From Tubiluchus corallicola (taxonomy: Eukaryota; Priapulida; Priapulimorpha; Priapulimorphida; Tubiluchidae): a stretch of DNA of 64,000 nt. Position 1 is the stretch's first letter; each line of letters opens with the position of its first letter. Both the position numbers and the translations under genes were made by a program. Below, piece after piece: positions 50,801 through 62,154 of the stretch. The stretch covers positions 247,411-311,410 of the forward strand of contig JAQGDQ010000253.1 of assembly GCA_030141605.1 (NCBI GenBank). The letters run 5' to 3'. The notes under the pieces are model-generated. The model saw only the letters and a list, made by a program, of their open reading frames with translations, searched no databases and was not told the origin of the DNA.

Positions 50801-53800
50801 ATACTTGATAACGGTAGGAGCATGCTGCCAAAACACACGCCGTTGTCTCGTTAACCCTTTCAGTCCCAAATTATTTTTTTAATAAGAAAAAAAATTTTGG
50901 CTTGGTACTTTCATCTTGTTTCAGTATGTCCATCTTGTTTACACATAATAATTATTTTTTTGACATTATAAGACATTTAGTATGCTTGCTATACTGATCT
51001 GTACAAAGTCGTCTCTAAAGTACTATACCTTGCACAGTTTTTTATGCTATGTAGATTTTCTAGTTTGCCATTTTATCACCATTTTAGTCTATTGTTATTG
51101 GCTTAAATCAAAATAACTATTAACAGATCAAATAACTCTCAGTTTTAAAATTTTATTAATTTTAAAGGCAGAAAATATTCTCGTATCCCATGGGATACAA
51201 TGGGTATGAAAGGGTTAGTTGATTTTCTTAGTTGTCTTTGATTAAATACAAAATAAAAGTGCTAAATAAAAATTGCAGCTTTAGCATATAAATAAACAAT
51301 GAGGTCATGTAATAAAAATGATTATTTATTAAGATTCTTATGCCAACAAATTGGATTATTCGAGTCAGAACTGGTTTTGCCTGAAAAATAATTTTATACT
51401 TTATAACCCAATTAAAGGAAAATGAAAACCGGACCCAATGTTAAACTGTAGGTCAAAACAATCTACTCTTTAAAATATTGAAAAGTAACAAAACAATTGT
51501 TACCACACAATGCAATTTCACGACGCCAGACTAGTTCTTTGTTGTTCCATGCATTACGCCATTCGTTAGTCCGAAGGGCAATAGCGCCTGCATTTCGGAA
51601 ACGCGTTGCACAAAAAACAGGTGCTGTACCTCTCATTTCAGTGGTGATCGTTTGTGACGTAATGCACACGTTCGAGAGCTCATGTGTGAGAACAGCGGTA
51701 AAAATGAAATTTGAATTTTTGTCTTAAAATTTGCCAAGTTTCAATATAACACACTGCATTTCTTGCGGTAGCACTGTACTTCAATTTTCGTATTTGCATA
51801 CACGTGGAACACGCTCATGGAATATTTGTGATGTTGAAAATTATGTTCATTTGTGATGTCATCAATAGTTGGGCTCGCCCGCCATTAATTAAGTTTTTAA
51901 TCTATAATTTAATCAGAAAAGCTTTTGCAGTATTAATTGTGTCAAAATGTATACTTTTTGTCGGACTTGAAGTTGGAGTTGGATATGAAAAATTTTCCTG
52001 TTTTCCTCTAAATTTTCACAAATTATTAACGCAAGCTGGAAGCGTTTAAAATAGACAGACAATAGTGGATAATGCGTTGTATTGGTTGTGTGTAGCTGCT
52101 TATTGATGCTTGAGGAATGGCAAAGCTATGAAGAGTCTCATTATAAAACGACACGTTTATTCAACATCAACACAATAAATATAATAGATAGCAATGCCAA
52201 AAGCTCCTGATCTAACGGTCTGTACGCTCGGGCTCCCAGTCTTAATCTGAGACTAATTTCTTGAGCTGGAGGCCCCGCACGCCTTACATATCGTGCGCGG
52301 TGTCCGGCTGCCTCAATTCCTGGATCACGTAATCACGTGACACCACTCCTTAACTGGCTTCATCATACCAGCATCTATCAACATAATTATTCATCATAAT
52401 CTACTGCTCTTAGTATAATTTAACAGGTTCTCTTTACTCCTTTAAATTTTCACAAATTATTAACGCAAGTTGGAAGCGTTTAAAATAGACAGACAATTCA
52501 GTACAAGCACAAGTAGATTGACACTTACGTCTCCTTCTGTACCTTCTGTACCATCCGTTTTGCAATAAAGTGGCGTCTAGATCCACATCCGAGAATTCAT
52601 CATCGTCGATAACCTCGAGAGGCTCACGGCTTAGCACTGTTATTTACAATCAATAAGCAAATATTTACAAATAATAAAGTATAACAACTTAAAAAGATAA
52701 ACTACATAGGCCATACGAGGACAATTTCAACTTTCAAAGTGTGTTATCCACACTGCAAATAAAATAGTTGGGTGTAAATTGTGCACAAGAAAATTCATCG
52801 GTGATTCGTGGCGTAAAATATAATGTACCCGCTGTTACAACCGATAATGTAATAAACGCCCGATGGTGCAATAATGTAAAAAAATTAACGCATAATGTAA
52901 TAACCAGAAGTTTAACGCGTGTTGTAACACCACAAAAACGCATTAAAACCATAATAATTGTGGCTCCTGACATACATTCATGCCCGACGTTACAAAAGAC
53001 GAAGAACACTAGACTGAAGGAGTTCAATGGTTTGCGGTTAGTTCTACTGTGTCCCATGCGTCCACACTTTATCAGTTTACAGTGCAGTCGTGTGAAGGCA
53101 GGCTTGGGTCGACCTTGCGACGTAACGCAACTGAAGCCTCGGCAACTGGCGGCATGCGGTACGACACTAGTTACGAGTATGTGCAGTCGATATAAGCAGG
53201 CTTACGACGCAACTCAACGCAACGCAACTCAGTTCCAGCGAGTTGCTCGCGTCCTACTCGCGGAATACGGTATCCACCCAGTTTTAACCTGAGCATTGTT
53301 CAACACTGGTCACGTGATCTGGTCAGAGATTTTTGTCCATTCGCGTGGCCTCAATGAGACCGTTTCCTGCCAGTTGAGGGGAGTTGCGTCGCGTCCCAGG
53401 TCGACCTAAGCTTGGCATGACACAATGTAAGAGCTTGGCTTACTGTGTAGTGCACTTTATTCGAGTTTATAGGGGGCCTTTATTCAGGAAGGACACTTAA
53501 GTGTAAAATCACACTCGACAGTGACATACATAATATAGTATAGTATAGTATAGCATAGTATAGTATAGTATTGTATAGTATAGTATAGTATGGTATGGTA
53601 TGGTGTGGTGTGGTGTGGTGTGGTGTGGCGTGGCGTGGCGTGGCGTGGCGTGGCGTGGCGTGGCGTGGCGTGGCGTAGCGTAGCGTAGTGTAGTGTAATT
53701 GGCGTAGAGTAGCGTAGCATAGCGTAGTGTAGTGTAGTGTAGTGTAGTGTAGTGTAGTGTAGTGTAGTGTAGTGTAGTGTAGTGTAGTGTAGTGTAGTGT

Positions 53801-55104
53801 AGTGTAGTGTAGTGTAGTGTAGTGTAGTGTAGTGTAGTGTAGTGTAGTGCTGTGTAGTGTAGTGTAGTGTAGTATAGGTAGTGTAGTGTGGTGTGGTGTG
53901 GTGTGGTGTGGCGTGGCGTGGCGTGGCGTGCCGTGCCGTGCCGTGGCGTGGCGTGGCGTGGCGTGTCGTGGCGTGGCGTGGCGTGGCGTGGCGTAGCGTG
54001 GCGTGGCGTAGCGTAGCGTAGCGTAGTATAGTTAGTGTAGTGTAGTGTAGTGTAGTGTAGTGTAGTGCAGTGCAGTGCAGTGCAGTGCAGTGCAGTGCAG
54101 TGCAGTGCAGTGCAGTGCAGTGCAGTGCAGTGCAGTGCAGTGCAGTGCAGTGCAGTGCAGTGCAGTGCAGTGCAGTGCAGTGCAGTACAGTACAGTACAG
54201 TACAGTACAGTACAGTACAGTACAGTACAGTACAGTACAGTACAGTATATTATAGTTAGTTTATTATAGTGTCACCTTTCATTTTACTACAATTTAAAAC
54301 ATAAAAGTACGCACAGTTACAGTAAAATAAAACACTCTATCGACAGAGTTATAAGACACTTCAAAAATTATTAAAGCAATCATTTACATATTAATTAAAA
54401 CAGTCATTAAACAAACAAGTAAACCAACCTAAACGTTAGCTAACAAATTTCTTTTTTCCAACACTAGGTGGCAGGTTTTGGCACATTTCGTTAGACAAAT
54501 ATCACTTGACAGTATGTGACATTATTTATTATTATCGTTGAAATCATCAAAATTACTGATTTTTGACACTGGAATAACGAAGTGTGAATGTCAGCATAAA
54601 CGAGACAAGACGCTAAAACATATTTTTCAGGCTGAACCGCTAATTGATCAGAAAAATGTCAAAACCTCTGCTTTTCAGGGATATTAGTGTATGATGTATC
54701 TTCCAATTTCTAAAATAATGACAGGAATCCCACATCTAAATTTAGATAATGCACTTCTGTGAGTTTTGGGCGATATACTTGATACATAATCATCCTCTTT
54801 AAAAAGTTTACGTATGTATAAGTGTTTGGACTACTAGCCTCCCAATCTCTGCTTACAGTGGTATTCGAGTGTTAATTTTCGTTTTTCATTATGCACCCAG
54901 AGTCTACTTCAAAACCAGTTCATGCATTATAAATGTAAATGTATTTACCTTCTTCCATTAGTCTTTCTACTATACCAGGACCATTTTCTTCCAAAAAGTT
55001 GTTCACAATGGACAGAACACGATCTCTAAGTTCGTCAGACAAAGCTAAAAAATTGCATTGAAATCTTGTATCATCAAGATGCTGTCTTATTCTGTACAGA
55101 GCTT
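47818..55104 (-). CDS. Collagen-like protein, partial (at least 3 exons, 5' end not found)
   Basis: Exons 54949-55104, 52529-52636 and 47925-48518, joined by phase 1 introns, which is common in extracellular proteins. The first gives a helical segment ([20 protein letters not shown]). The second is acidic and ends [11 protein letters not shown]. The split codon then gives [16 protein letters not shown] and about 65 uninterrupted Gly-X-Y triplets with many GDKGHPG/GEKGHPG repeats. Predicted to be secreted or membrane-anchored and to form a triple helix. RRYRRR before the helix fits a furin-type cleavage site, and CRC may form disulfides; both features occur in nematode cuticle collagens and, for the furin site, in membrane collagens such as type XIII. 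A possible last exon at 47818-47849 (strong acceptor, 75-bp intron) adds [10 protein letters not shown] and a stop. No signal peptide or transmembrane segment was found upstream. Confidence 0.75.
47925..48518 (-). CDS. Triple-helix exon of the collagen-like gene
   Basis: 594 nt, phase 1 at both ends. It opens with CRC, then continuous Gly-X-Y to GHPGIPG and a GTAAGG donor. No imperfection in the triplet register was seen. Frequent Pro at X/Y and Lys/Asp/Glu pairs ([15 protein letters not shown]) fit a stable, salt-bridged triple helix. Open frames on the opposite strand here are shadows of the repetitive codons. Confidence 0.92.
48606..49555. mobile_element. TIR element rich in TTCGAAT, carrying a nested retroposon
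   Basis: Ends TTAGGGGTGAGCAT / GATGCTTACACCTAA, flanked by TTACCA on both sides (48600-48605, 49556-49561). The interior is full of AATCGAATTCGA-like words. It is split by a retroposon at 49005-49501. The ends look hAT-like, but the 6-bp duplication leaves the superfamily open. It lies in a collagen-gene intron. Confidence 0.55.
49005..49501 (+). mobile_element. LINE-derived ~500-bp retroposon, copy A
   Basis: Starts CCTAGCCACTGGGGGGG and ends in a GAAGAAG tail; flanked by an exact 17-bp duplication TCGAATCGAATTCAAAC (48988-49004, 49502-49518). The 3' part decodes, with frame breaks, as the end of a LINE reverse transcriptase ORF ([15 protein letters not shown] and similar). Same start as copy B at 56778. 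Confidence 0.82.
49999..50643 (+). repeat. 55-bp satellite, about 12 copies, with five-unit higher-order period
   Basis: Unit begins CTTGTTGCATGACACATATG and contains CTAAGCGCACATACTACCTT and AGTGCAGGGGCGGAG. Variants (GGGACGG, GCATTTACT/GTGGCGG) recur every fifth unit. Lies in the collagen-gene intron. Confidence 0.95.
50855..51214. mobile_element. piggyBac-like MITE
   Basis: 360 bp with ends CCCTTTCAGTCCCA / GGGTATGAAAGGG. Flanked by TTAA (50851-50854) and TTAG (51215-51218), read as a decayed TTAA duplication. Lies in the collagen-gene intron. Confidence 0.6.
51421..51483 (+). repeat. Dispersed repeat also present at 63869-63931
   Basis: About 63 bp shared (ACCGGACCCAA, then TTAAACTGTAGGTCAAAACA and CTACTCTTTAAAATATTGAA). 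CACAATTTCACG recurs further on in both places. The second copy runs off the window. Confidence 0.7.
52083..52345 (-). mobile_element. Possible solo LTR
   Basis: Minus strand runs TGGTGTCACGTGATTACG to CACACAACCA, with AATAAACGTG in the distal third and CACGTGA near the start, as in 9128-9376. No duplication found. Confidence 0.3.
53534..54245 (+). repeat. 700-bp pentanucleotide mega-array
   Basis: Continuous 5-bp register through blocks TAGTA, TGGTG, TGGCG, TAGCG, TAGTG, TGGCG again, TGCAG and TACAG. Repeat-encoded frames (QCSAV, TPRHA) are artefacts. Confidence 0.97.
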
Positions 55105-56760
55105 CTATTAACAGCAATGCTTTATATAACAACGAAATGTGCAAAAAAACTGTCTATAAAACATAAAGCTAATTTACACTACAACTGCATAGAAATTTTC
55201 ATGTGCGGTGGTAGCCGCCATTCGCTTAAAAATTATGATGTATCTGGTGTTTATTGATTATTTATTTCACATCAACACAAATACACAATTAATACACAAT
55301 ACATTAATACACGATAAAAATGATTTAAACTGTCTTTAGACGTACGTCAACCTATGGTAAACAAAGATAGTGATATCGCTACTTCCTTTAATACTGGTGT
55401 CTAAACAACGATATGTACAGCATCATTACAAATATACTAACTTGACCCTCAAAACACTGTGGGGTTGAAAGATAAACAAGAGAATTATCGCTGTTGTATG
55501 TTGCTTAGTAAATTCGTATACAGTTTACTTTGAGCACGTAACCAGTTTAAATATACCATAGTTTAGGATTGCTATATATACAAATGTAAATGTGTTGCGG
55601 GCAATCAAAAAGCAGGGCTTATTAAATTGTCCCACAATGTGAAAGAAAAAAAAAGTAATGAAAATAATCTAAAAATTTGAAATGAATCGTACGATAAAGA
55701 AAACATTAGTGCTACAGAATGGAATGGAATGGTGGACTTCGTGACTTTCATAAGCGCATTGTGGCTTTCCGTGAGCGAGAGCTGCTTATTGAAACTTCTG
55801 CAGCTTACCTAATGTTTATGCAAAAATGTCACAAAATTATCTACTTTATTTTTTATAAAAACTGATTATACTTTCGACGGAAAGTGACAGCGCTGTGCTT
55901 TTCTTCAGTCGGCGAATGACGTCATTGGTGGAAGAATGGGTGCTCAAAATGAGAGCGCGAAATGACAGCGACTTTAAAGTGATTTTACTAATTACACGAG
56001 GCATTTATTACACTTTTATTACTAAACTCTTCTAAGCTGAGCATTGAAACAAGTCTAACTTCCCAGAAGGATTGATGTGCTGATTTAAACTTGTATTGCC
56101 CCCTCTTTTCTGTTATAAATTGGTTTCCTTTTAAACAGGTCATGTGACCAGTCTTTTACCTGTACACTTACAGGTAGATTGGAGTAACTCTGGCATTGAC
56201 ACACTGCAGTTACAGATTGTTTAGCTGCATTCATTGATTCGTTGTTATAATTTCATAACTACACTTATAGAAGATCACCATGTAAGTTGATTTATTAATT
56301 TCTTAAATCTTGAACCTTTGTTTATTAAAAAGACTAGAGATTAGATTTTATAATTTGCGTAAAACTTTGTTAAAGTTAATTAGATCAATTTGGTTTAGAT
56401 TTACACCCCCCCCCTGAAATACGCCCTGCACATAACACAATTCACAACAATAACTAAGGTGGTGAAGGCGGTAAAACCAGTTATCTAATGCCTCAAATCA
56501 TTGTTTCTGCTGCAAAACACAGTTAAAACTATACAAACTTTGATCTACTTCTTGTGCTTGTGAAGTGGCTAGTAAAAGGTTTAACACAAAGAAACAAAAG
56601 ATCGCATGCAGATTTACATGTCCTCTCACAGCCATCATCAGACACTAAAAATAAAAAAATAAAATAAAGAACAGCAAAGTTAAAGCTGTTTAAAATTACC
56701 CTCATTAATAACAGGTATATATATATAAATAATATTTTATAGGCTAATTTTGTGAAATAG
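55105..56760. other. Upstream of the first identified collagen-gene exon, nothing recognised
   Basis: No signal-peptide or transmembrane exon could be picked out. Confidence 0.35.
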
Positions 56761-56777
56761 TTTTAGTCAATATTGTA

Positions 56778-57285
56778 ACCTAGCCACTGGGGGGGGGGGG
56801 CAAGCCAGCCCAACTCAGTGCCGGTCCCAAGCCCAAGCCCCAAGCCCGGATAAATAGGGAGGGTTAGGGTCAGGAAGGGCACCCGCCTGTAAAAACTGCG
56901 CCAAAACCTTCTGTGAATGAGTTGGTGAGACTTAAAGGAAAAGTCCACAAAGAAGTGGTCAGACCCACTCTAATCTATTGGCTGGAAGCAGCTTCTCTAA
57001 AGAAGACCGAAGAGAAGAAAATGGGTGTGGTGGAGATGAGGATGTTGAGATGAATGGTAGGAATAACAAGAAGAGATAAAATTAGAAATAATAATATCAG
57101 AGGAACAGTAAAAGTAGTGGAAGCCTCGCAAGATTGCGATGGTATGGACACCTGAAAAGAAGTGTCGGTGAAGACCATGTGGGAATTGAAGACGTAAACG
57201 AAGAGATGGTCAACAACAGGAATGCGTGGAGAAGACTCATTCACAACGGCGACCCCGAAAGGGAAAAGCTGGGAAGAAGAAGAAC
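56778..57285 (+). mobile_element. LINE-derived ~500-bp retroposon, copy B
   Basis: Begins within a base or two of copy A, ends in GAAGAAGAAGAA, and has an exact 17-bp duplication TTTTAGTCAATATTGTA (56761-56777, 57286-57302). It shares with copy A an internal deletion relative to the 44.5-kb copy. Confidence 0.85.
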
Positions 57286-57769
57286 TTTTAGTCAATATTG
57301 TATTATGAGGTACCTATAAATGGGCGAAATTTCTAACAATTATTACGCTACTAATGTGGCTTTCACAAAATCGGAATTATCTAAAACACGAAAAACACAT
57401 AGACTAAAACACCAATTATCATTAATACGTGAACAGCCCACGTTATATGTTGATTACGTATTATATATTACCACTATCAATTGTTTTATAACTTATAATT
57501 CTTAGGCCTACATCTTGTGGACCGTTTTGTTCTTATTCCAGGACAAGGGAGGGTGTTTATTTTCTCTATGGGCAGGTCCCAAACACAGCCACATCACAGG
57601 ACCAATCACAGATTTTACTGGGAGATGCGATTTTATTCATTGTTAGAATTTTGTTATTGACAAAAATAACATGAAGAAACAACTGTCGTTATATGTTAAA
57701 GCTATTTTTCAAAATCAGAAGAAACGTACAAGTACTGTTAAACTCAATAAAACCAGGTGAAATAAAAAA

Positions 57770-57858
57770 GAGGTGGTCAACAACAGGAATGCGTGGAGAA
57801 GACTCATTCACAATGGCAACCCCGCATAGGGAAAAACTGGGAAGAAGAAGAAGATCGA
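57770..57858 (+). mobile_element. Short 3' fragment of the same LINE-derived retroposon
   Basis: About 90 bp matching the last part of the family (GAGGTGGTCAACAACAGGAA to the GAAGAAGAAG tail). Strongly 5' truncated; no clear duplication. Confidence 0.7.
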
Positions 57859-58286
57859 TTGTAACTGTAGTAACTAAGGTTTTGGAACGTGTCACTTAGT
57901 GATATCCTTGCCATTTGTGACGCTCATGTTTACACATTATATTACAAGATGATCTTGATATTAAACATCAACGCGTTTATTATGTGCGAGAACCAATTGT
58001 GGTGTTAGGTTCAAACACTGTTCTGTTTTCTGCATAAAGAGAAGGTCTTTTTGTAGCATTTTGTAGTCAGTTTTATTGCAGTAGTCTCTGGTTTAATCAC
58101 GATAGGTGAAACATTGAAAGAATGCGTTTTACCTATAACAATACCATTAGAGGACGCTACAATCTTCCTTTTCGCTGTAGTGCAAATACATGTTAGCTAT
58201 AATGTACCAAATTTTTCCTGCATAGTTAGGAAAGCTGTATTTAGTCTCAGGCTGTTTTTGAGTAAGAACACGTTATTAATAAGTAG

Positions 58287-58480
58287 TAAGTAAGTAAGTT
58301 TATTAGTTTATCACCATTTTTAAAATAGCAAAATACATAACTAACAGATTTATAAATCTATACAACATACAATAATATTACAAAGTGCAAAAGTAATTAT
58401 TGATTCGTGGTGAAAGGGTGGCGAAAGAACTATAAGTTATCGAGATCAGCCACCCTCTCAGGATTGTTACTAATATAATT
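58287..58480 (-). mobile_element. Likely LINE 3' UTR end with (CTTA)n tail
   Basis: On the minus strand, a GGGTGGC...GCCACCC stem is followed by AT-rich sequence and AAACTTACTTACTTACT. The arrangement resembles the 3' end of the LINE fragment at 43.9-44.4 kb. Confidence 0.45.
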
Positions 58481-59947
58481 AATTAGTTAATGCGCATGTA
58501 TCAGGTAATAAAAAATTATCAGATTTTGCATTTAAGACGAATGAAAATTGGATTATTATACGAACGTGTTAGTTTATAATAAAATAATGTTCAATAATGG
58601 GAAAGAACTTCCTGTACAATACTACGGATGAAACATTTTTAAGTCGTAGCAAAGAGTTTCATTTGCCCATTCTAACTAACTCTTTCTTGTACCTAAGCTT
58701 AACTATGTTTCTATAAACTAACTCTGTGTTTTTACTTGTACCTTATGTATATAGCCTAATGTATATGCCTTGTGTAATGGGTCGTAAGAGGTGGTAAAAA
58801 ATTTGTTTGTTTTTTGTGATGCGCAGATTTTGTTATTGAGCCACGAGGTTATATACTTTCAATAAAAAAGTTGTTTAGTTCGGTTTGTTCAGTCGAATTT
58901 TAGTTTATTTTAAGTGCTAGCCAAATCCTTGTGTATGTATTGTGCCTTACTGTAAATGTCTGAAATAAAATAAATAATTTAAAAAATTCGAGATATAAAC
59001 TCATCGCATCAGTGCACTATTATATAATTCATATGTTTAAAACTATGTCACTAACCTGTATTACTTGCAGGACAGTAGAAAACTTCCGTTATACATACTT
59101 GCGTCGTACGATGTCGCACGCGAATTTACAACAAAGCGTAGAGCGAACTACATTAGCTATATTCTTTAGCTGAGAAACACTTTCGATTAATAACCCGTTT
59201 TAATGTACTGAAAACTAGAACGTAGAAGTAGTGCATTAGCATTACATGTTTCAACTATTATGTGAAGTTCTTTGAGAGATGGCGGCTTACACAGAGGGTC
59301 GCGACATTCCCGCCTAGACTTGTCAAATTTCTAGAATGACAAACGTTTTATGCGCTAATTAGTTCTTAGATAATAAAAGAATTGATTTACGAAATTATAT
59401 GTCCTATAAAGGGTGCCCACGGCGAGCTGCCACACGGAAAACACTTGCATCTATATAATACTAGTTAACTGTCAATTTAACATGAGAATAAGTCCCGTGT
59501 GCCAAAATAACAATTGCAGTTTGTGTAAAACTTTCTGAAAAAAACGTAAATTGAATTATGTGCATGGCGACCCGTCAACGTTCTAGATTATGGAAGGCAA
59601 TAACTGCCTGGTTTTCAACTAACCTCAGAACCAGATTGTTTTTAATGAAGGCAGGAATGCTGATACTTTTTATCATCATTATCATCACTAGTGCGCCCCA
59701 ATCACTAGTGATGATACTAATTAATTAATTAATTGATTGATTGATTAAATGTGTATGCACCTATAATTATACCCTTTATTGAAATTGAGAAATCATCGGT
59801 TTAAAACTTTCCTTTTCTATTTACAATAGTTTTATTTAAAGCTGAATTTCTTTCAAATTTGCGATTTTTGTTTTTTGCAATCCTTGCACGTTTTGAATTG
59901 CATGCAGAATCATATGTCATGGGCTATATTTTTTTCTTAGTAGATAT
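58481..59947. other. Non-coding, nothing recognised apart from a small hairpin
   Basis: AT-rich spacer with short ATTA/GATT runs near 59.72 kb. Confidence 0.4.
59681..59715. repeat. 13-bp inverted repeat, 9-nt loop
   Basis: ATCATCACTAGTG, CGCCCCAAT, CACTAGTGATGAT. It may be a terminator-like or transposon-derived hairpin; function unknown. Confidence 0.7.
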
Positions 59948-60197
59948 TCTTAGAATAGAATAGAATAGAATAGAATAGAATAGAATAGAATAGAATAGAA
60001 TAGAATAGAATAGAATAGAATAGAATAGAATAGAATAGAATAATAGAATAGAGTAGAATAGAATAGAGTAGAGTAGAGTAGAGTAGAGTAGAGTAGAGTA
60101 GAGTAGAGTAGAGTAGAGTAGAGTAGAGTAGAGTAGAGTAGAATAGAATAGAACAGAATAGAAACAGAACAGAAGAGAACAGAATAGAATAGAATAG
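59948..60197 (+). repeat. (TAGAA)n / (TAGAG)n pentanucleotide array
   Basis: About 20 TAGAA units, then about 16 TAGAG units, then mixed units. Confidence 0.95.
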
Positions 60198-60250
60198 AGG
60201 TTCGTTTCTAGATTATTGTTATTATTATTATAACTCGTTTAGTAAAATAT

Positions 60251-60582
60251 ATTTTATTTTATTTTATTTTATTTTATTTTACTTTACTTTACTTTCCTTT
60301 ACTTTACTTTACTTTACTTTACTTTACTTTACTTTACTTTACTTTACTTTACTTTACTTTACTTTACTTTACTTTACTTTACTTTACTTTACTTTACTTT
60401 ACTTTACTTTACTTTACTTTACTTTACTTTACTTTACTTTACTTTACTTTACTTTACTTTACTTTACTTTACTTTACTTTACTTTACTTTACTTTACTTT
60501 ACTTTACTTTACTTTACTTTACTTTACTTTACTTTATTTTATTTTATTTTATTTTATTTTATTTTATTTTATTTCATTTATT
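60251..60582 (+). repeat. (ATTTT)n / (ACTTT)n pentanucleotide array
   Basis: A block of ACTTT (about 50 units) bounded on both sides by ATTTT units. Confidence 0.95.
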
Positions 60583-61330
60583 TTATTATCTAGAATACAA
60601 ACACCCACCACATGATGGTGAAACACGTGGGTGTGCCCGTTTCATTCCTCGCTTTCGTCACTGGCTGGTGTCGCTTAAAACGTGCAAATTATTCATTAAT
60701 TTATTCATTGACTTTTAAGAGAAATACGTTACTCGGGCCGCGGCACGTAGTCTGTTCACCAGCGTGGAAAAAACTACATGTAAAGTTATTAAATTGCGCT
60801 TAATATATGTTGTCATGTAGAATTAAATACTAAAGAAACAAAGTATAAAGTTCATAAGTTTTCGAGCGTGTTAACATAAAGTAACATAACGTAAACATAA
60901 GTTTTAAGTTTAAACGTTATTTGTTCTAAGTTTGTGTGAACAGAATACCTTAGCTAACAGAGTCGTTTATCTACAGTTTGCCTATGTGATCATTACTCTT
61001 TTGAGGTTTTAATAAAAATTGTTTCAAATCATAATTTATTTTGATTGTGTTGCGTATCGGCCCGAAAGGCAACAAAATAGAAAATTCAAAAATCAGAAAG
61101 AATGAATGAATTCAGATCCTAATCCGCGAGCATAATGCCTTCACCGTGTTTACACCTGACTATACCGTGTCGAGTGTGATTAACTTATGTCAAAATTTGC
61201 AGATTAATTACGCTCAAGTGTGACTACCCAATGTGTACGTTGCTCTTGACCTACAGTGTTTATATAGGTCAGCGTTTCCCTGAGCTTTTCTATTTCGCTT
61301 CTCTAAAGCATTTTTTATTTGATGCGATTT
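60583..61330. other. Non-coding, nothing recognised
   Basis: A 63-codon plus frame at 60.6-60.8 kb has no supporting features. Confidence 0.4.
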
Positions 61331-61493
61331 CTTGTTTGTCTGTTTGCTTGTCTGTCTGTCTGTTTGGCTGTCTATCTGTTTCTCTGTCTGTCTGTCTGTC
61401 TGTCTGTCTGTCAGTCAGTCAGTCAGTCAGTCAGTCAGTCAGTCAGTCAGTCAGTCAGTCAGTCAGTCAGTCAGTCAGTCAGTCAGTCAGTCA

Positions 61494-61567
<74 letters not shown>

Positions 61568-61568
61568 G
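61331..61568 (+). repeat. (TGTC)n (AGTC)n (TGTC)n microsatellite
   Basis: A central AGTC block is flanked by TGTC blocks. All three forward frames are open but encode only repeats. Confidence 0.96.
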
Positions 61569-61885
61569 TTTTTATTCTTAACATTCATAGTACCTTTCGT
61601 TTGTAACAACTAGTCCAGTCACATTAGCCGTATGATTATGACAAAAATAATGCAAAGGTGAATTTTTGCACAGGCACTCAGAAATAAACATATTCAAAAT
61701 CTCTTGAAATTCATTTTGGGTAAAAAGTTTACAAGGCTTTACATTCAGAATGGCCGCCAACATGTTCTTAAAAACAAAATAGCTCAGTTAAAAAACACTG
61801 TGGGCTGCATGAATACATTATCAGCTGATAGAATAATGAGTTTAATGTAGTAGAGAAAAATGAGTTTAATGTAGTATCTCTTTAC

Positions 61886-62154
61886 CAGGGCCTATTTGAG
61901 GGGGGAGGGAAGTGGGGATACTTCCCCGGGGCCTCACCCTCCAAGGGGGTCTCGCCCCGAGGTGATTTGACTATTTGGCAAGTATTAAGGACTGGTCTTG
62001 ATAATAAAGCAGTTTTTCTTTCAATTGTTCTTTCCTTTAACAACTGTATAACTCCATATTTTCTCTTCGAAAATGCTTCTCCGGCGTTCTAGCAGTTCAA
62101 AAGGCGTCACACGCCCCACTTCCCCGGACCTCGCTTAGCCTGAAATAGGCCCTG
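61886..62154. mobile_element. hAT-like short MITE
   Basis: 269 bp with CAGGGCCTATTT / AAATAGGCCCTG ends, GC-rich subterminal arms (AAGTGGGG / CCCCACTTCCCC) and a 7-of-8 target duplication, CTCTTTAC versus CTCATTAC. Confidence 0.7.

Noticed and set aside
53484-54269. Frames of TPRHA and QCSAV repeats
   Set aside because: Any 5-bp array without stops is open in several frames; no coding context.
61231-61613. Three overlapping Ser/Val/Cys/Gln-rich frames
   Set aside because: A tetranucleotide repeat without a stop codon opens all three frames.
61578-61763. Minus-strand 61-residue Cys-containing frame (NMFISECLCKNSPLHYFCHN)
   Set aside because: It has an ATG in fair context and no repeats, but no recognisable family, splice partner or codon signal; too short to call.
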